The notes under the pieces were generated by a model. It did not search any database. It was not told the origin of the DNA and saw nothing but the letters and a program-made list of their open reading frames with translations. This document shows, one piece after another, positions 33,212 to 41,674 of a stretch of DNA of 46,628 nt (positions within the stretch are counted from its first letter, which is position 1; the number at the start of each line of letters is the position of its first letter). This DNA comes from Treponema sp. UBA792 (GTDB lineage: Bacteria; Spirochaetota; Spirochaetia; Treponematales; Treponemataceae): contig DBIW01000029.1 in the NCBI GenBank assembly GCA_002296965.1, forward strand, positions 62,294 to 108,921, written 5' to 3'. The position numbers and the translations under genes are program-made.

Positions 33212-34196
33212 TCTCTTCCTCCATGGCGGAAATTCCTTTACGGACGGAATCAGCGACGGAACGCCGTCCGTCCGGGGAGAATTCCGCGGGAACAGCCGCC
33301 GCCTGAACAGAGCCGCGCGCATAAAGAACATAGTCCGTGCGGACAAAAACGGATTCTATCTCCGCCGCAGCGGCAGCCTTTGCGTCCGGCAGAATTCCGC
33401 CGGAACATTCCCTTATTCTGGCGGTGATTTCCGGCGCGGCCGCTCCGGAAAAAGGAGAACCGAATTTCTTTCCAAGATAATTTCTGATTATATGCTGCAT
33501 CTCCAATGCGAATTCTGCGTCCGTTATGTCCGTCTTTTTCTCAAGCCGGGAAACCGCACGGAGCGTCCGCCTCCGGTTGCGCGAATTCATCATGCTTGTG
33601 CGGAAAACATCCATGCACGCACGCAATGACTTTCTGTTCAGGAAAAGAACAACCGCCATAACCGCGGCAAGAACCGCAACAAAAACCGCGGCATAAATTC
33701 CGTACATGGTTCCGGGGACAAGGAGCGGTGCCGCCGTGTCACGCAGTCCGCCGGAAAATCCGTCCTGCCCGATAAGAGAGACGATTTCCACCGGATCGGG
33801 GCGGATCACATATCTGTCAGGAACCGACGGAGAAACTCCGGACAAAGCCGACGTCAGGCTGTATTCCGGGAGCACAAGATTTCCGGTTCTCCAGGGAACA
33901 AAAATGAACACAAGCTGATAGTTTCCGGGAGCGGTGCATCTGAAACGGACTTCCTTTATTGTTATGGATGATGAGTCAGGAGCGGAGACAAACGCCGATG
34001 AAGGCAGCTCAAGCCGTGAATTCACGGAAACAGAAAGAAATTCCGCCGATGACGAGAATGAACAGCGGAGTTCCGCCGTATCACCGACAAAAATCCGGTG
34101 CGGAAGCACAACCTGCTCGCAATCCACGACGGTCGCCGCAAAAAAACGCGGAGCAAGAAAAAAAAGAACCACAGAAATCAGAAAAATTCTTCTCAT
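33204..34196 (-). CDS. Bat-locus membrane protein, DUF4381-like
   Basis: A 330-aa protein. A signal peptide (FLISVVLFFLAPRFFA) precedes an extracytoplasmic beta-rich domain of about 140 residues. One membrane helix follows (about residues 167-190), then a basic cytoplasmic C-terminal domain (RNRRRTLRAVSRLEKK, then EFALEMQHIIRNYLGKKFG). The layout and position between DUF58 and batA match the small membrane proteins (DUF4381 type) of MoxR/VWA loci. The cytoplasmic part is the likely contact for MoxR or DUF58, by inference. It starts 21 nt after DUF58 and ends 8 bp inside batA. Confidence 0.75.
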   Translation of the reverse strand: MRRIFLISVVLFFLAPRFFAATVVDCEQVVLPHRIFVGDTAELRCSFSSSAEFLSVSVNSRLELPSSAFVSAPDSSSITIKEVRFRCTAPGNYQLVFIFVPWRTGNLVLPEYSLTSALSGVSPSVPDRYVIRPDPVEIVSLIGQDGFSGGLRDTAAPLLVPGTMYGIYAAVFVAVLAAVMAVVLFLNRKSLRACMDVFRTSMMNSRNRRRTLRAVSRLEKKTDITDAEFALEMQHIIRNYLGKKFGSPFSGAAAPEITARIRECSGGILPDAKAAAAAEIESVFVRTDYVLYARGSVQAAAVPAEFSPDGRRSVADSVRKGISAMEEENA

Positions 34197-34217
34197 CAGA
34201 AAACTATCTCCAGAAAA

Positions 34218-35105
34218 TCATGCTTTTCCCGAAACCGCGCGCATCAGAACTTTAAGAGGATCATCGTCCGTATGTATCACAAAAGGCGCCGCGCCGTATC
34301 TCAGGCAGCAGTTTCTCCAGTTCTGAACCGACACGGCGTTCCTTTTTTCCCATTCTCCGGCAAAAAGCGGAGACGAGGACGGAAGCATGGTCGTAAAACC
34401 TGATTCGCAGTCAGTAAAAAGCGACGTACCGAGCCGCGGAAGCCGTTCATCCCACGGATCCGTAATCCTAAGGGCAATCACATCGTTCTTATGGGCAAGG
34501 GCTGCCAGCGGACGGTTCCAGCCCGCGCTCCTGAAATCGGAAATGACAAACACAAGCGAACGTTTTTTAAGCAGCCGGGATGCGCACGCAAGCGCCGCCG
34601 GAAGAGCTGATCCGCGGACGGCTTTCTCCGGAACGGAATCAAGCTTTGAAAGCAGAAGAAGCGTGCGCGGCCGGCCGGATTCAGGCGGACAGGAAAAATA
34701 GACTCCACCGTCAAAAAAAGCGGCTCCAAGCGGACATCCGCATGACTCCGCGGCGACGGCAAGAAGCGCAGCGGACTCCGTGGCGGAACGGAATTTTGAG
34801 ACAGAATCCGTGGCGGCACGCATCGAGACTGATGTGTCCACAACCAGAAAAACCTGAAGCTCCCTGTCCTCCTCAAACACCTTGACGTAGGGGCGTCCCA
34901 TTCTTGCGGTCACATTCCAGTCGATCGAGCGGACATCATCTCCCCTGATATATTCCCTGACTCCGGAAAATTCTATGCCCTGTCCCCTGTAAAGCGAGCG
35001 GAAATTTCCGCTTTTCATGCTGTCGGCAAGTCCTGACGCATGAAGCCTGAGAAAGGAGGCCTTTTTTTCGACGGAATCCGTTTTCCGCAAAGATGAGTCC
35101 CGCAT
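34218..35105 (-). CDS. DUF58 domain protein
   Basis: A 295-aa cytoplasmic protein without membrane helices. The DUF58 core is clear: YRGQGIEFSGVREYIRGDDVRSIDWNVTAR begins at about residue 40 (quoted ends GDDVRSIDW), followed by a VWA-like fold with DTSVSM (about 90-95) and FVISDFRS. DUF58 genes nearly always accompany MoxR ATPases, and the protein is thought to be a MoxR partner. It begins 5 nt after the moxR stop and AGGG lies near its ATG. Confidence 0.93.
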   Translation of the reverse strand: MRDSSLRKTDSVEKKASFLRLHASGLADSMKSGNFRSLYRGQGIEFSGVREYIRGDDVRSIDWNVTARMGRPYVKVFEEDRELQVFLVVDTSVSMRAATDSVSKFRSATESAALLAVAAESCGCPLGAAFFDGGVYFSCPPESGRPRTLLLLSKLDSVPEKAVRGSALPAALACASRLLKKRSLVFVISDFRSAGWNRPLAALAHKNDVIALRITDPWDERLPRLGTSLFTDCESGFTTMLPSSSPLFAGEWEKRNAVSVQNWRNCCLRYGAAPFVIHTDDDPLKVLMRAVSGKA

Positions 35106-35110
35106 CTGCC

Positions 35111-36106
35111 CTATGGAACCGGAACAAAATCCAGAATTTTTGAGATTATGTCATCGGCGGAAACATTGTCCGCAGAAGCCTCGTAAGAAAGCACAATCCT
35201 GTGGCGGAGCACATTCGCGGCGACGGATTTTATGTCTTCGGGAAGAACAAACGTCCGCCCCTCAAAAAGAGCGGCCGTTCTGGCGCACCGGAGCATTGCG
35301 ATTCCGGCTCTGGGCGACGCGCCGAATGTTATATATCCTGTTATGTCATTTGAATTCTGTGCCGCTCCGGGTTTTCCGCGTGAATTTCCAGGACGCGTCA
35401 CCTCAAGAATTGAAACAATATATTCAATAAGCCTGTCATCGCATATCACGTTCTCCGAGGCCTCACGCAACTTCCTTATATCGGACGTGGAAATCACCTT
35501 TTTGACAGGAACGGACGGCGCGTTTCCGGCGGTCCTCACAATGGCAAGCTCCTCCGCGGCGGAAGGATATTTTACAAGCAGCTTCACAAGGAAACGATCC
35601 AGCTCCGCCTCCGGAAGAGGATACGTGCCTTCCTGCTCCACCGGATTCTGTGTGGCAAGCACAAAAAAATTTTCCGGCAGCCTCAGCGTCTCATCGCCTA
35701 TCGTGACCTGCCGCTCCTCCATGGCCTCAAGCATGGCGGACTGGACTTTTGCGGGCGCGCGGTTTATCTCGTCGGCAAGAACGACATCGGAAAAGACAGG
35801 CCCTTTGCGGACGGAGAATTTTCCGGAATTCTGCTCGTATATAAGGGTTCCGGTCACGTCAGCCGGAAGAAGATCCGGCGTAAACTGAATCCGCCGGAAT
35901 TCAAGACCAAGCATATCGGCGAAAGTCCTGACGGCAAGCGTCTTCGCAAGCCCCGGAACACCTTCCACAAGGATGTGGCCGCCCGAAATGAACGCATTCA
36001 GGATGTCCTGCACAAGTTTTTCCTGACCGACAAGCCTTTTTGAAGCTTCCGTCCTGCATTTTCCGGCAAGACCGCGGCAATATTCAACATCAATTTCTGC
36101 GGACAT
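35111..36106 (-). CDS. MoxR-family AAA+ ATPase
   Basis: A 331-aa AAA+ chaperone-like ATPase. Walker A is GVPGLAKT (about 49-56), Walker B VVLADE (about 108-113), and sensor 1 the Asn in VLATQNPVEQEGTYPLPEAELDRF, part of the MoxR signature (given here by its ends ATQNP and LDRF). The C-terminal lid has GASPRAGIAM with the sensor-2 Arg. MoxR proteins are thought to remodel or mature VWA-protein complexes. It opens the Bat locus, 22 nt after the polysaccharide deacetylase gene. GGAGAAAAG precedes the ATG. Confidence 0.95.
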   Translation of the reverse strand: MSAEIDVEYCRGLAGKCRTEASKRLVGQEKLVQDILNAFISGGHILVEGVPGLAKTLAVRTFADMLGLEFRRIQFTPDLLPADVTGTLIYEQNSGKFSVRKGPVFSDVVLADEINRAPAKVQSAMLEAMEERQVTIGDETLRLPENFFVLATQNPVEQEGTYPLPEAELDRFLVKLLVKYPSAAEELAIVRTAGNAPSVPVKKVISTSDIRKLREASENVICDDRLIEYIVSILEVTRPGNSRGKPGAAQNSNDITGYITFGASPRAGIAMLRCARTAALFEGRTFVLPEDIKSVAANVLRHRIVLSYEASADNVSADDIISKILDFVPVP

Positions 36107-36128
36107 AACTTTTCTCCATCAGGAAATA

Positions 36129-36746
36129 TTATTTTACCGTCGTCCAGAGCGAGGACGGCACATTCGGATTCACATTTTTTATCCGGAACAGCTCCGGCAG
36201 ATTCACGAATTCGTAGCCGAGGCGTTTCAGCTCCGGAATCACGGCATCCACAGCCTGAACCGTAGCGCCGTTTCCCTCCATGACATGAAGAAGGACAATC
36301 TGTCCGTCCTCCGCAGAATTCAGAATCCGCTCAATCCTCTGCTCAGCCGTCACCTCCGGCAGCCAGTCCTCACAGCCCTGGCCGCAGATGAACGGAACTT
36401 TTATCGCCCTGTACATATTTCCACCGATACTGATGTACGGCGGACGGAAGAATTCCGCTTTTTTTCCGGTATATTTTTCTATAAGCGCATCGGTCTTCTC
36501 ATATTCATCCCGGATTGTCTCAACGTCCATCTTCGACATATCCGAATGTGTGAACGAATGGTTCTGGATGTCGCAGCCCATTGCGTCCGCACGTCTGACC
36601 ACAGCCTCAGTGGACGCGTCAAACTTGTTTCCGACAAGAAAAAACGAGGCCGTAACTCCGTGGCGCTCAAGAACATCAAGCATATCCGACATGATGTCGG
36701 AAGTCGGGCCGTCGTCAAATGAAAGTGTTATATATTTCTTTTCCAT
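36129..36746 (-). CDS. Polysaccharide deacetylase (NodB/CE4 fold), no signal peptide
   Basis: A 205-aa CE4-type deacetylase. Motif 1 is LSFDDGPT (catalytic base and metal Asp), motif 2 QNHSFTHSD (HxxxH-type metal His pair), motif 3 FFRPPY, and the late His motif is IVLLHV. The family removes N-acetyl groups from chitin, peptidoglycan or other N-acetylglucosamine polymers. There is no signal peptide, so a cytoplasmic substrate or non-classical export has to be considered. GGAAG lies 7 nt before the ATG. It sits 22 nt before moxR and 54 nt behind galK, all on one strand; whether it belongs to the Bat operon or to a sugar operon is unclear. Confidence 0.88.
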   Translation of the reverse strand: MEKKYITLSFDDGPTSDIMSDMLDVLERHGVTASFFLVGNKFDASTEAVVRRADAMGCDIQNHSFTHSDMSKMDVETIRDEYEKTDALIEKYTGKKAEFFRPPYISIGGNMYRAIKVPFICGQGCEDWLPEVTAEQRIERILNSAEDGQIVLLHVMEGNGATVQAVDAVIPELKRLGYEFVNLPELFRIKNVNPNVPSSLWTTVK

Positions 36747-36800
36747 AAATTTTCTTCCGTTTTATCCATATATATAAGTTTCCGGACATATTCCCGTGAA

Positions 36801-38036
36801 CTATCTGAGCGTTCTGACTCCGTCTCCGCTTGAGCAGGAGAAGAAGCTGCCCTCATGACCTATCGCCGCGGTATATTCCGCCTGGACATTTCTGATGAAT
36901 TCATCCGTCAGTTCCGTCCTGACAAGCGCAATCGCGCAGCCTCCGAATCCCGCGCCCGTCATCCTTGCGCCTATGCAGCCTTTCTGCGCCATGGCGGAAT
37001 TCTTCAGCGTGTCAAGCTCGGTTCCGGTGACCTCATAGTCATTTTTGAGCGACTCGTGCGACTCGCAGAGAAGCCGTCCCAGCTCCTCAAGGTTGTCTTC
37101 CCTCAACGCCCGGACCGCACGGAGAACACGGGCATTCTCGGTGACACAGTGCCTGACCCTTCTGAAAAGCGTGTCGCTGTTCAGAACATCCGCGCACGCC
37201 TCGAACTGCTCAGGTGTCATCTCGCACAGATTCTCAAGCTCGCTTGTGTTTTTAACCGTGGAACCGGCTGATTCCGGAAGTCCCACGGCCGCCGCCTTCA
37301 GAATTCCGAGCGCCCTCTCACATTCGGAACGGCGCTCGTTGTATTTTGAATCCGCAAGGCGGCGCTGCTTTTTCGTGTTCATGACGACAAAACTGTATCC
37401 GCCAAGGTTCAGCGGAACATATTCAGACTCGACGGAGGCGCAGTCAAGAAGTTCGGCTGTGCCTTTTTTTCCGGTTGCGATTATGTACTGATCCATGATT
37501 CCGCAGTTCACATTCATGAACTCGTGCTCGCTCTGCTGCCCCATCAGCGCGATGTCCTTTCTTGAGATTCCGAAGCCGAAAAGCTCCGAAACCGCCCAGG
37601 CGAATCCGCATTCAAGCGCGGATGATGAAGAGATTCCGCCGGCGGCGGGGACATTGCTCGCGATAAGCACGTCGAATCCGTGAGAGAATGAATAGCCGCG
37701 GCGTTTCATTATGGAAAGAATTCCGTTCAGAAAATTCGCATAGTCGTTTTTCTCCGAATAGGCGAATTCATCGTCCACCGTGAATTCAAATTTTCCCGGA
37801 AAAAACAGATCGTTGTATACGATTTTACGGTCACCTCGGATTCTTGCGGCGACGTAGAGATAACGGTCGATTGCGGCCGGAAAAACTTTTCCGCCGTTGT
37901 AGTCGATATGCTCGCCGATTATGTTGATTCTTGCAGGCGAGGCGAAAATGCGGACAGGATTCTCACTGTCTCCGTATACACCTGCGAATTTCTGCTCAAG
38001 AATTTCCGGTGTGACTGTAAATCTTTCTTCTGACAT
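36801..38036 (-). CDS. galK: Galactokinase
   Basis: A 411-aa GHMP kinase that phosphorylates alpha-D-galactose at C1 with ATP, the first Leloir step. The galactokinase signature is present as ARINIIGEHIDYNGG (about 34-48), the ATP-binding GHMP motif as PAAGGISSSSALE, the catalytic Asp as GIMDQ and the C-terminal motif as GARMTGAGFGGCAIAL. Length is slightly above the usual 380-390. No galT, galE or transporter gene is adjacent, so galactose metabolism is encoded elsewhere. The start at 38036 has no Shine-Dalgarno sequence, but a promoter ends 6 nt before it, so the transcript is a leaderless candidate. Confidence 0.94.
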   Translation of the reverse strand: MSEERFTVTPEILEQKFAGVYGDSENPVRIFASPARINIIGEHIDYNGGKVFPAAIDRYLYVAARIRGDRKIVYNDLFFPGKFEFTVDDEFAYSEKNDYANFLNGILSIMKRRGYSFSHGFDVLIASNVPAAGGISSSSALECGFAWAVSELFGFGISRKDIALMGQQSEHEFMNVNCGIMDQYIIATGKKGTAELLDCASVESEYVPLNLGGYSFVVMNTKKQRRLADSKYNERRSECERALGILKAAAVGLPESAGSTVKNTSELENLCEMTPEQFEACADVLNSDTLFRRVRHCVTENARVLRAVRALREDNLEELGRLLCESHESLKNDYEVTGTELDTLKNSAMAQKGCIGARMTGAGFGGCAIALVRTELTDEFIRNVQAEYTAAIGHEGSFFSCSSGDGVRTLR

Positions 38037-38042
38037 AAAATC

Positions 38043-38071
38043 ATATTATCAGTTATGACCGCTAAATTCAA
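38043..38071 (-). promoter_or_regulatory. Promoter abutting the galK ATG (leaderless candidate)
   Basis: On the minus strand TTGAAT (38071-38066) is followed after exactly 17 bp by TAATAT (38048-38043). Six bases then lead to the ATG at 38036. No ribosome binding site is present between them. Confidence 0.45.
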
Positions 38072-38083
38072 CGAAAAACGGAG

Positions 38084-40156
38084 CTACTGGGAAGAGGGGC
38101 CAGTCGGAACACCTGCCGGCGGAACAATCACATTTCGCCGACGCGGATTCCTCGCCGTATCCGCAGAAGTCTGAGCGTCACCTGAGCTGTCAGCCGGAAC
38201 TTCCGGCGCAGGAACGGAATTCTCCGGAGCAGAGGAAGACGCGCCGGAAGAAACTTCTGCGGCGGCGGATTCAGTCTCCGGAGCGGCGGAGGACGCAGTT
38301 CCAGCGGACTTTTCCGGCTCAGCTTGCGGCGCGGAGGAAGAAGGAACGGGATTTGAACGGACTGCCCCGGAAGTTTCCGCGGCGGCCGGAGCCGCCGGCC
38401 TTGCCCTTGCAGCTGGAGCCTGTCTGGGCGCCTCCTCCTTAAAATCAAAGCGGATATTCTCAAGCCTTGACTTGTGTCGGGATTTGAGCAGAAGCGTCTC
38501 GCGGTCGTTTCTGTAGACATAGCCGGATGAGTTGTACGTCTCAAAGCGCGGATCCGTCCTGAACTGCATATCGTATATGTAGATTGTGCTGAATTTCGGA
38601 ATTCCCTTGAATATCACATAATGAGTGGCGTTCTGCGGAAAGTCAACTGTAAGAGACATAGAATCCGCCCCTTCACGTGAATATGTTATGCCGGACGCAC
38701 AGGTCCATGCCCAGATTTTCTCACGGTTTCCGGTGTCAACGCGGCAGAAATGAGGATAGAACTGATTGTCCCAGGCGATAAGCTTATACAGGTTTCCGAG
38801 CGTCCTTATGTCAAACGAGGCGCTTCCGGCAAGATATGAATTTATTATGACACGGCCTGCGTTGACGGCATCCCTGTTCCCGGAGACTAGTCCTGCACGC
38901 AAAAGGGATGTTCCCGTCTCCACTCCCTGAACGACGGAAAGGAAAACTCCGTTCTCGGAAATCGTGACAAGGTTTCCGTCGCCGGTACACGCCGATTCTA
39001 TCCGCCGCACACAGGAATCGACCGCCGGAAGCAGAATTCCTGCATAAGTTCCGTTCAGCGATGCGAGCTCCGCATACACTCGCAGAATTCCTGCCGTCTG
39101 CGCAAGGGTCGCGTCCTCAAGCTCAGAAGCCGCCGCGCGCTCAAGAATTTTCCTTACGGATGAAGCTCCGCTGTACATCGTAAAATAAGACGCAATGTTG
39201 TCGGCGGTAAAAATATCGAGAGACGGAGAATCGGCACTGCGCGTTATCTGGCTCTCGCTGTTTCTTATCGCCTGATCAAGCTGGCGGTTCATCTCGACAA
39301 GATTGTTGAAATAAGGTGATGAAAGATATGTTCTCGATCCGCTTCTCCTGAAATTCTGCGGAATCTCCTCCACGGCCTGAGTGTATTTTCCGGCCTCAGC
39401 CATCGCAGCAACATAGGCGACAACGGTCTGCTCGCTGAATGTGTTCTCCGAAATCGACGACCTGAACGCCGACATGAAATTTTCGCGGAAAGCCGCGACG
39501 GTGCTTTCATAAACGGAAGTGTCCGCGGACGCGTATTCCGCAAGGTCAGCAAAAGAGAAAACCTTTGTGTCATCATAAAGCGCGAATACCGCTTCGGGAT
39601 TCTTATGTGTAAAATCCACCGCTCCTGAGGCCACGCCGTTTCCCTCAAGCGCCCAGGAATTCTTCCTGTCACCGAACACAATCCTGTCGTCTGATTCCTC
39701 CTTTACCTTCATATTGTATGACGATGAGTGGGGAAGATAAAAATCCTGAATTCCTTCCGGAAGCGCGGCGGAGACGGTGAGCTGGGCAGACGGCGACTCC
39801 CCGTCCAGCGCGGCGGTCACGACAACTCCGCCCGAATACCCGAATTCGGCGGAGAGAGGACCTGTTTTTTTCCATGAAAGCAGCACGGCCGGCTCGTCTT
39901 CTCCGGAATCAGTGAGAATTCTCGCGGGATTGGTGTCATCAGCCGAAAAAACGATTCCGTTGTAGCTCAGCTGGAGTGAATTTTTAAGAGACTGCGTATT
40001 GTCTTCCGTTTTTGTTTCTGCTAATGTTATCTGCAGATTTCCGAGTTTTTCTATGATGTTGGAATCTGTTCTAAATTGAAATACAAAAATGCCGATGATG
40101 AGGATAATATCCGCGGCAAGAAAGCCAAGAGCTTTGCCTATTACACGAGTACCCAT
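38084..40156 (-). CDS. Large membrane-anchored protein of unknown function
   Basis: A 690-aa protein I do not recognise. One N-terminal membrane helix (about residues 10-28) without a cleavage or lipobox motif would leave the rest in the periplasm. Residues about 35-190 are beta-rich. Residues about 190-470 are mostly helical and TPR-like. A second beta-rich part follows, with FPQNATHYVIFKGIPKFSTIYIYDMQF. The last 110 residues are a Pro/Ala/Ser/Glu-rich low-complexity tail containing a basic NPRRRNVIVPP. It is divergent from a TPR lipoprotein gene, with only 60 bp between the two starts. ATG 40156 lacks a ribosome site and is 9 nt from a promoter. Confidence 0.8.
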   Translation of the reverse strand: MGTRVIGKALGFLAADIILIIGIFVFQFRTDSNIIEKLGNLQITLAETKTEDNTQSLKNSLQLSYNGIVFSADDTNPARILTDSGEDEPAVLLSWKKTGPLSAEFGYSGGVVVTAALDGESPSAQLTVSAALPEGIQDFYLPHSSSYNMKVKEESDDRIVFGDRKNSWALEGNGVASGAVDFTHKNPEAVFALYDDTKVFSFADLAEYASADTSVYESTVAAFRENFMSAFRSSISENTFSEQTVVAYVAAMAEAGKYTQAVEEIPQNFRRSGSRTYLSSPYFNNLVEMNRQLDQAIRNSESQITRSADSPSLDIFTADNIASYFTMYSGASSVRKILERAAASELEDATLAQTAGILRVYAELASLNGTYAGILLPAVDSCVRRIESACTGDGNLVTISENGVFLSVVQGVETGTSLLRAGLVSGNRDAVNAGRVIINSYLAGSASFDIRTLGNLYKLIAWDNQFYPHFCRVDTGNREKIWAWTCASGITYSREGADSMSLTVDFPQNATHYVIFKGIPKFSTIYIYDMQFRTDPRFETYNSSGYVYRNDRETLLLKSRHKSRLENIRFDFKEEAPRQAPAARARPAAPAAAETSGAVRSNPVPSSSAPQAEPEKSAGTASSAAPETESAAAEVSSGASSSAPENSVPAPEVPADSSGDAQTSADTARNPRRRNVIVPPAGVPTGPSSQ

Positions 40157-40165
40157 TGTGAAAAC

Positions 40166-40194
40166 AGTTTAGCTAATGATCAGCGGAATTTCAA
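40166..40194 (-). promoter_or_regulatory. Promoter close to the ATG of the 690-aa gene (leaderless candidate)
   Basis: On the minus strand TTGAAA (40194-40189, five of six) is followed after exactly 17 bp by TAAACT (40171-40166, four of six). Nine bases separate it from the ATG at 40156, leaving almost no leader, and no Shine-Dalgarno sequence is present. Confidence 0.5.
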
Positions 40195-40216
40195 GGATAG
40201 CAAGAGGAATAAGACA

Positions 40217-41674
40217 ATGAAACGAATTCACCTTTTTTTCGTGGCGGCGCTGCTGTCAGCAGGAATCATCACATCATGCGCGACGGCTCCCGAAAAACCG
40301 CAGGAAATTCCAGCCCAACCGGCAGATGAGAATACGCCTGAGCCGGAGAAGGAGCCGGAACCTGCGGTACAGCCGGAGGAAGAGGAGAAACAGCCTGAAG
40401 ATCCGCCGGACATCGCTTTTGTAAAACTTCTGAGGCAGGAGCTTGAGAACGACAACATCACAGCCGCAATCGGACTTTTCGGGACAATGCCGGAGGAACT
40501 GAAATCAGATTTGGAGCTGAAAATTCTTCTGGCCTCACTTTATGTGTCGGACGGACAATATGAGAATGCGGTGACCGTCGCGGATGAGATTCTTGCCGAA
40601 GAGCCGCACAATCTGGATGCGCTTGAGCTGAAATCAATAACCGCGCGCGCATCCGGAGACAGGAACGCATACAGGGAAATAAACGCGAGAATTCTTGAGG
40701 CCGACCCGTACAATCCGGCCGCGAATATCCAGCAGGGAGAGGACCTCGCGCTCAGCAGAAAATTCAAGCAGGCGAGGAACGCCTACAAAAAGGCGCTTAA
40801 AAATGACCCGCAGAACACGGACGCGCTTTTCGGATATGCGCAGATGTCATTCTATCTTGACGACATAAAGACAACGCGCGATACACTTCAGAAGATTCTG
40901 GAGATTGACGCGAAAAATCCCCAGGCGCTGGCATATATGGGAAAACTGGCCGCGGAAAACCAGAACTATCTGAGGGCCGCGGAATATGTCTCCGCCGCGC
41001 TTGAAGGCGATTCCGGCAACTATGATTACTGGATGGACATGGGAACATACCTGCGCTATCAGGGAAAATTCCAGGATGCGGTCGGCGCATGGGAGAAGGC
41101 AGTGTCCATCGATCCGTCATATTTCCTTGCTTATGCGTATCTTGCCGGACTTTATGACGAGACCGGAAAATTCGACCTTGCCCTGAAGAACTATTACAAG
41201 GTCATAGAGACGAATCCGAAATATTTCTACGCATACGAGTCAATCGGAATTCTTGAATATCATGCCGAGAACTGGGAATCGGCAAGGAAATATTTTGCGG
41301 AGGCATACAAATACAGCAAAAACTACTCATATCCGCTGATGATCGCGGCGACATACCTCAAGCAGAAGGACACCGTGAACTGCCGGAAGACGCTTGCTCC
41401 CGTGCTTAAGACGCTTGACCGCGATTCCCCAGAATATTCGATGGTGAGATTTTACCATGACACATACAGCAGAAACGCGGAGAATTCGCTTGTGACGAAA
41501 CTGCCGAAAATCGACAACAGCAACACGAGAGGAAAAATGTTCTTCTATATGGGACTTTACTACGAGTTGAACGGATTCCGGGAAAGAGCCGCGGAATACT
41601 ACACAAAAGTTACAGATATGCAGGCGCCGATGTTCTTTGAATACAGGCTTGCGGAATGGGGGCTTGGACTATGA
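40217..41674 (+). CDS. TPR-repeat lipoprotein
   Basis: A 485-aa exported lipoprotein. The signal peptide ends in lipobox IITSC (lipidated Cys about residue 19). A proline/glutamate-rich linker (EPEKEPEPAVQPEEEEKQPED region) runs to about residue 65, followed by about nine to ten TPRs with good consensus phrases such as YENAVTVADEILAEEPHNLDAL and NTDALFGYAQMSFYLDD (ends quoted: YENAV, YAQMS). The protein likely scaffolds periplasmic complexes at a membrane. The start is ATG 40217, with AGAGGAA 7 nt upstream; a longer open frame from 40076 would run antisense through the start of the divergent gene. Its stop overlaps the TraB-like start as ATGA. Confidence 0.92.
   Translation: MKRIHLFFVAALLSAGIITSCATAPEKPQEIPAQPADENTPEPEKEPEPAVQPEEEEKQPEDPPDIAFVKLLRQELENDNITAAIGLFGTMPEELKSDLELKILLASLYVSDGQYENAVTVADEILAEEPHNLDALELKSITARASGDRNAYREINARILEADPYNPAANIQQGEDLALSRKFKQARNAYKKALKNDPQNTDALFGYAQMSFYLDDIKTTRDTLQKILEIDAKNPQALAYMGKLAAENQNYLRAAEYVSAALEGDSGNYDYWMDMGTYLRYQGKFQDAVGAWEKAVSIDPSYFLAYAYLAGLYDETGKFDLALKNYYKVIETNPKYFYAYESIGILEYHAENWESARKYFAEAYKYSKNYSYPLMIAATYLKQKDTVNCRKTLAPVLKTLDRDSPEYSMVRFYHDTYSRNAENSLVTKLPKIDNSNTRGKMFFYMGLYYELNGFRERAAEYYTKVTDMQAPMFFEYRLAEWGLGL

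Noticed and set aside
32387..33427. 346-aa plus-strand open frame opposite batA
   Set aside because: Arg/Lys-rich low-quality translation, antisense to a VWA gene with intact motifs; a shadow of the opposite strand.
40076..40216. 47-residue N-terminal extension of the TPR lipoprotein
   Set aside because: It overlaps the divergent 690-aa gene; the signal peptide, lipobox and ribosome site fit ATG 40217.
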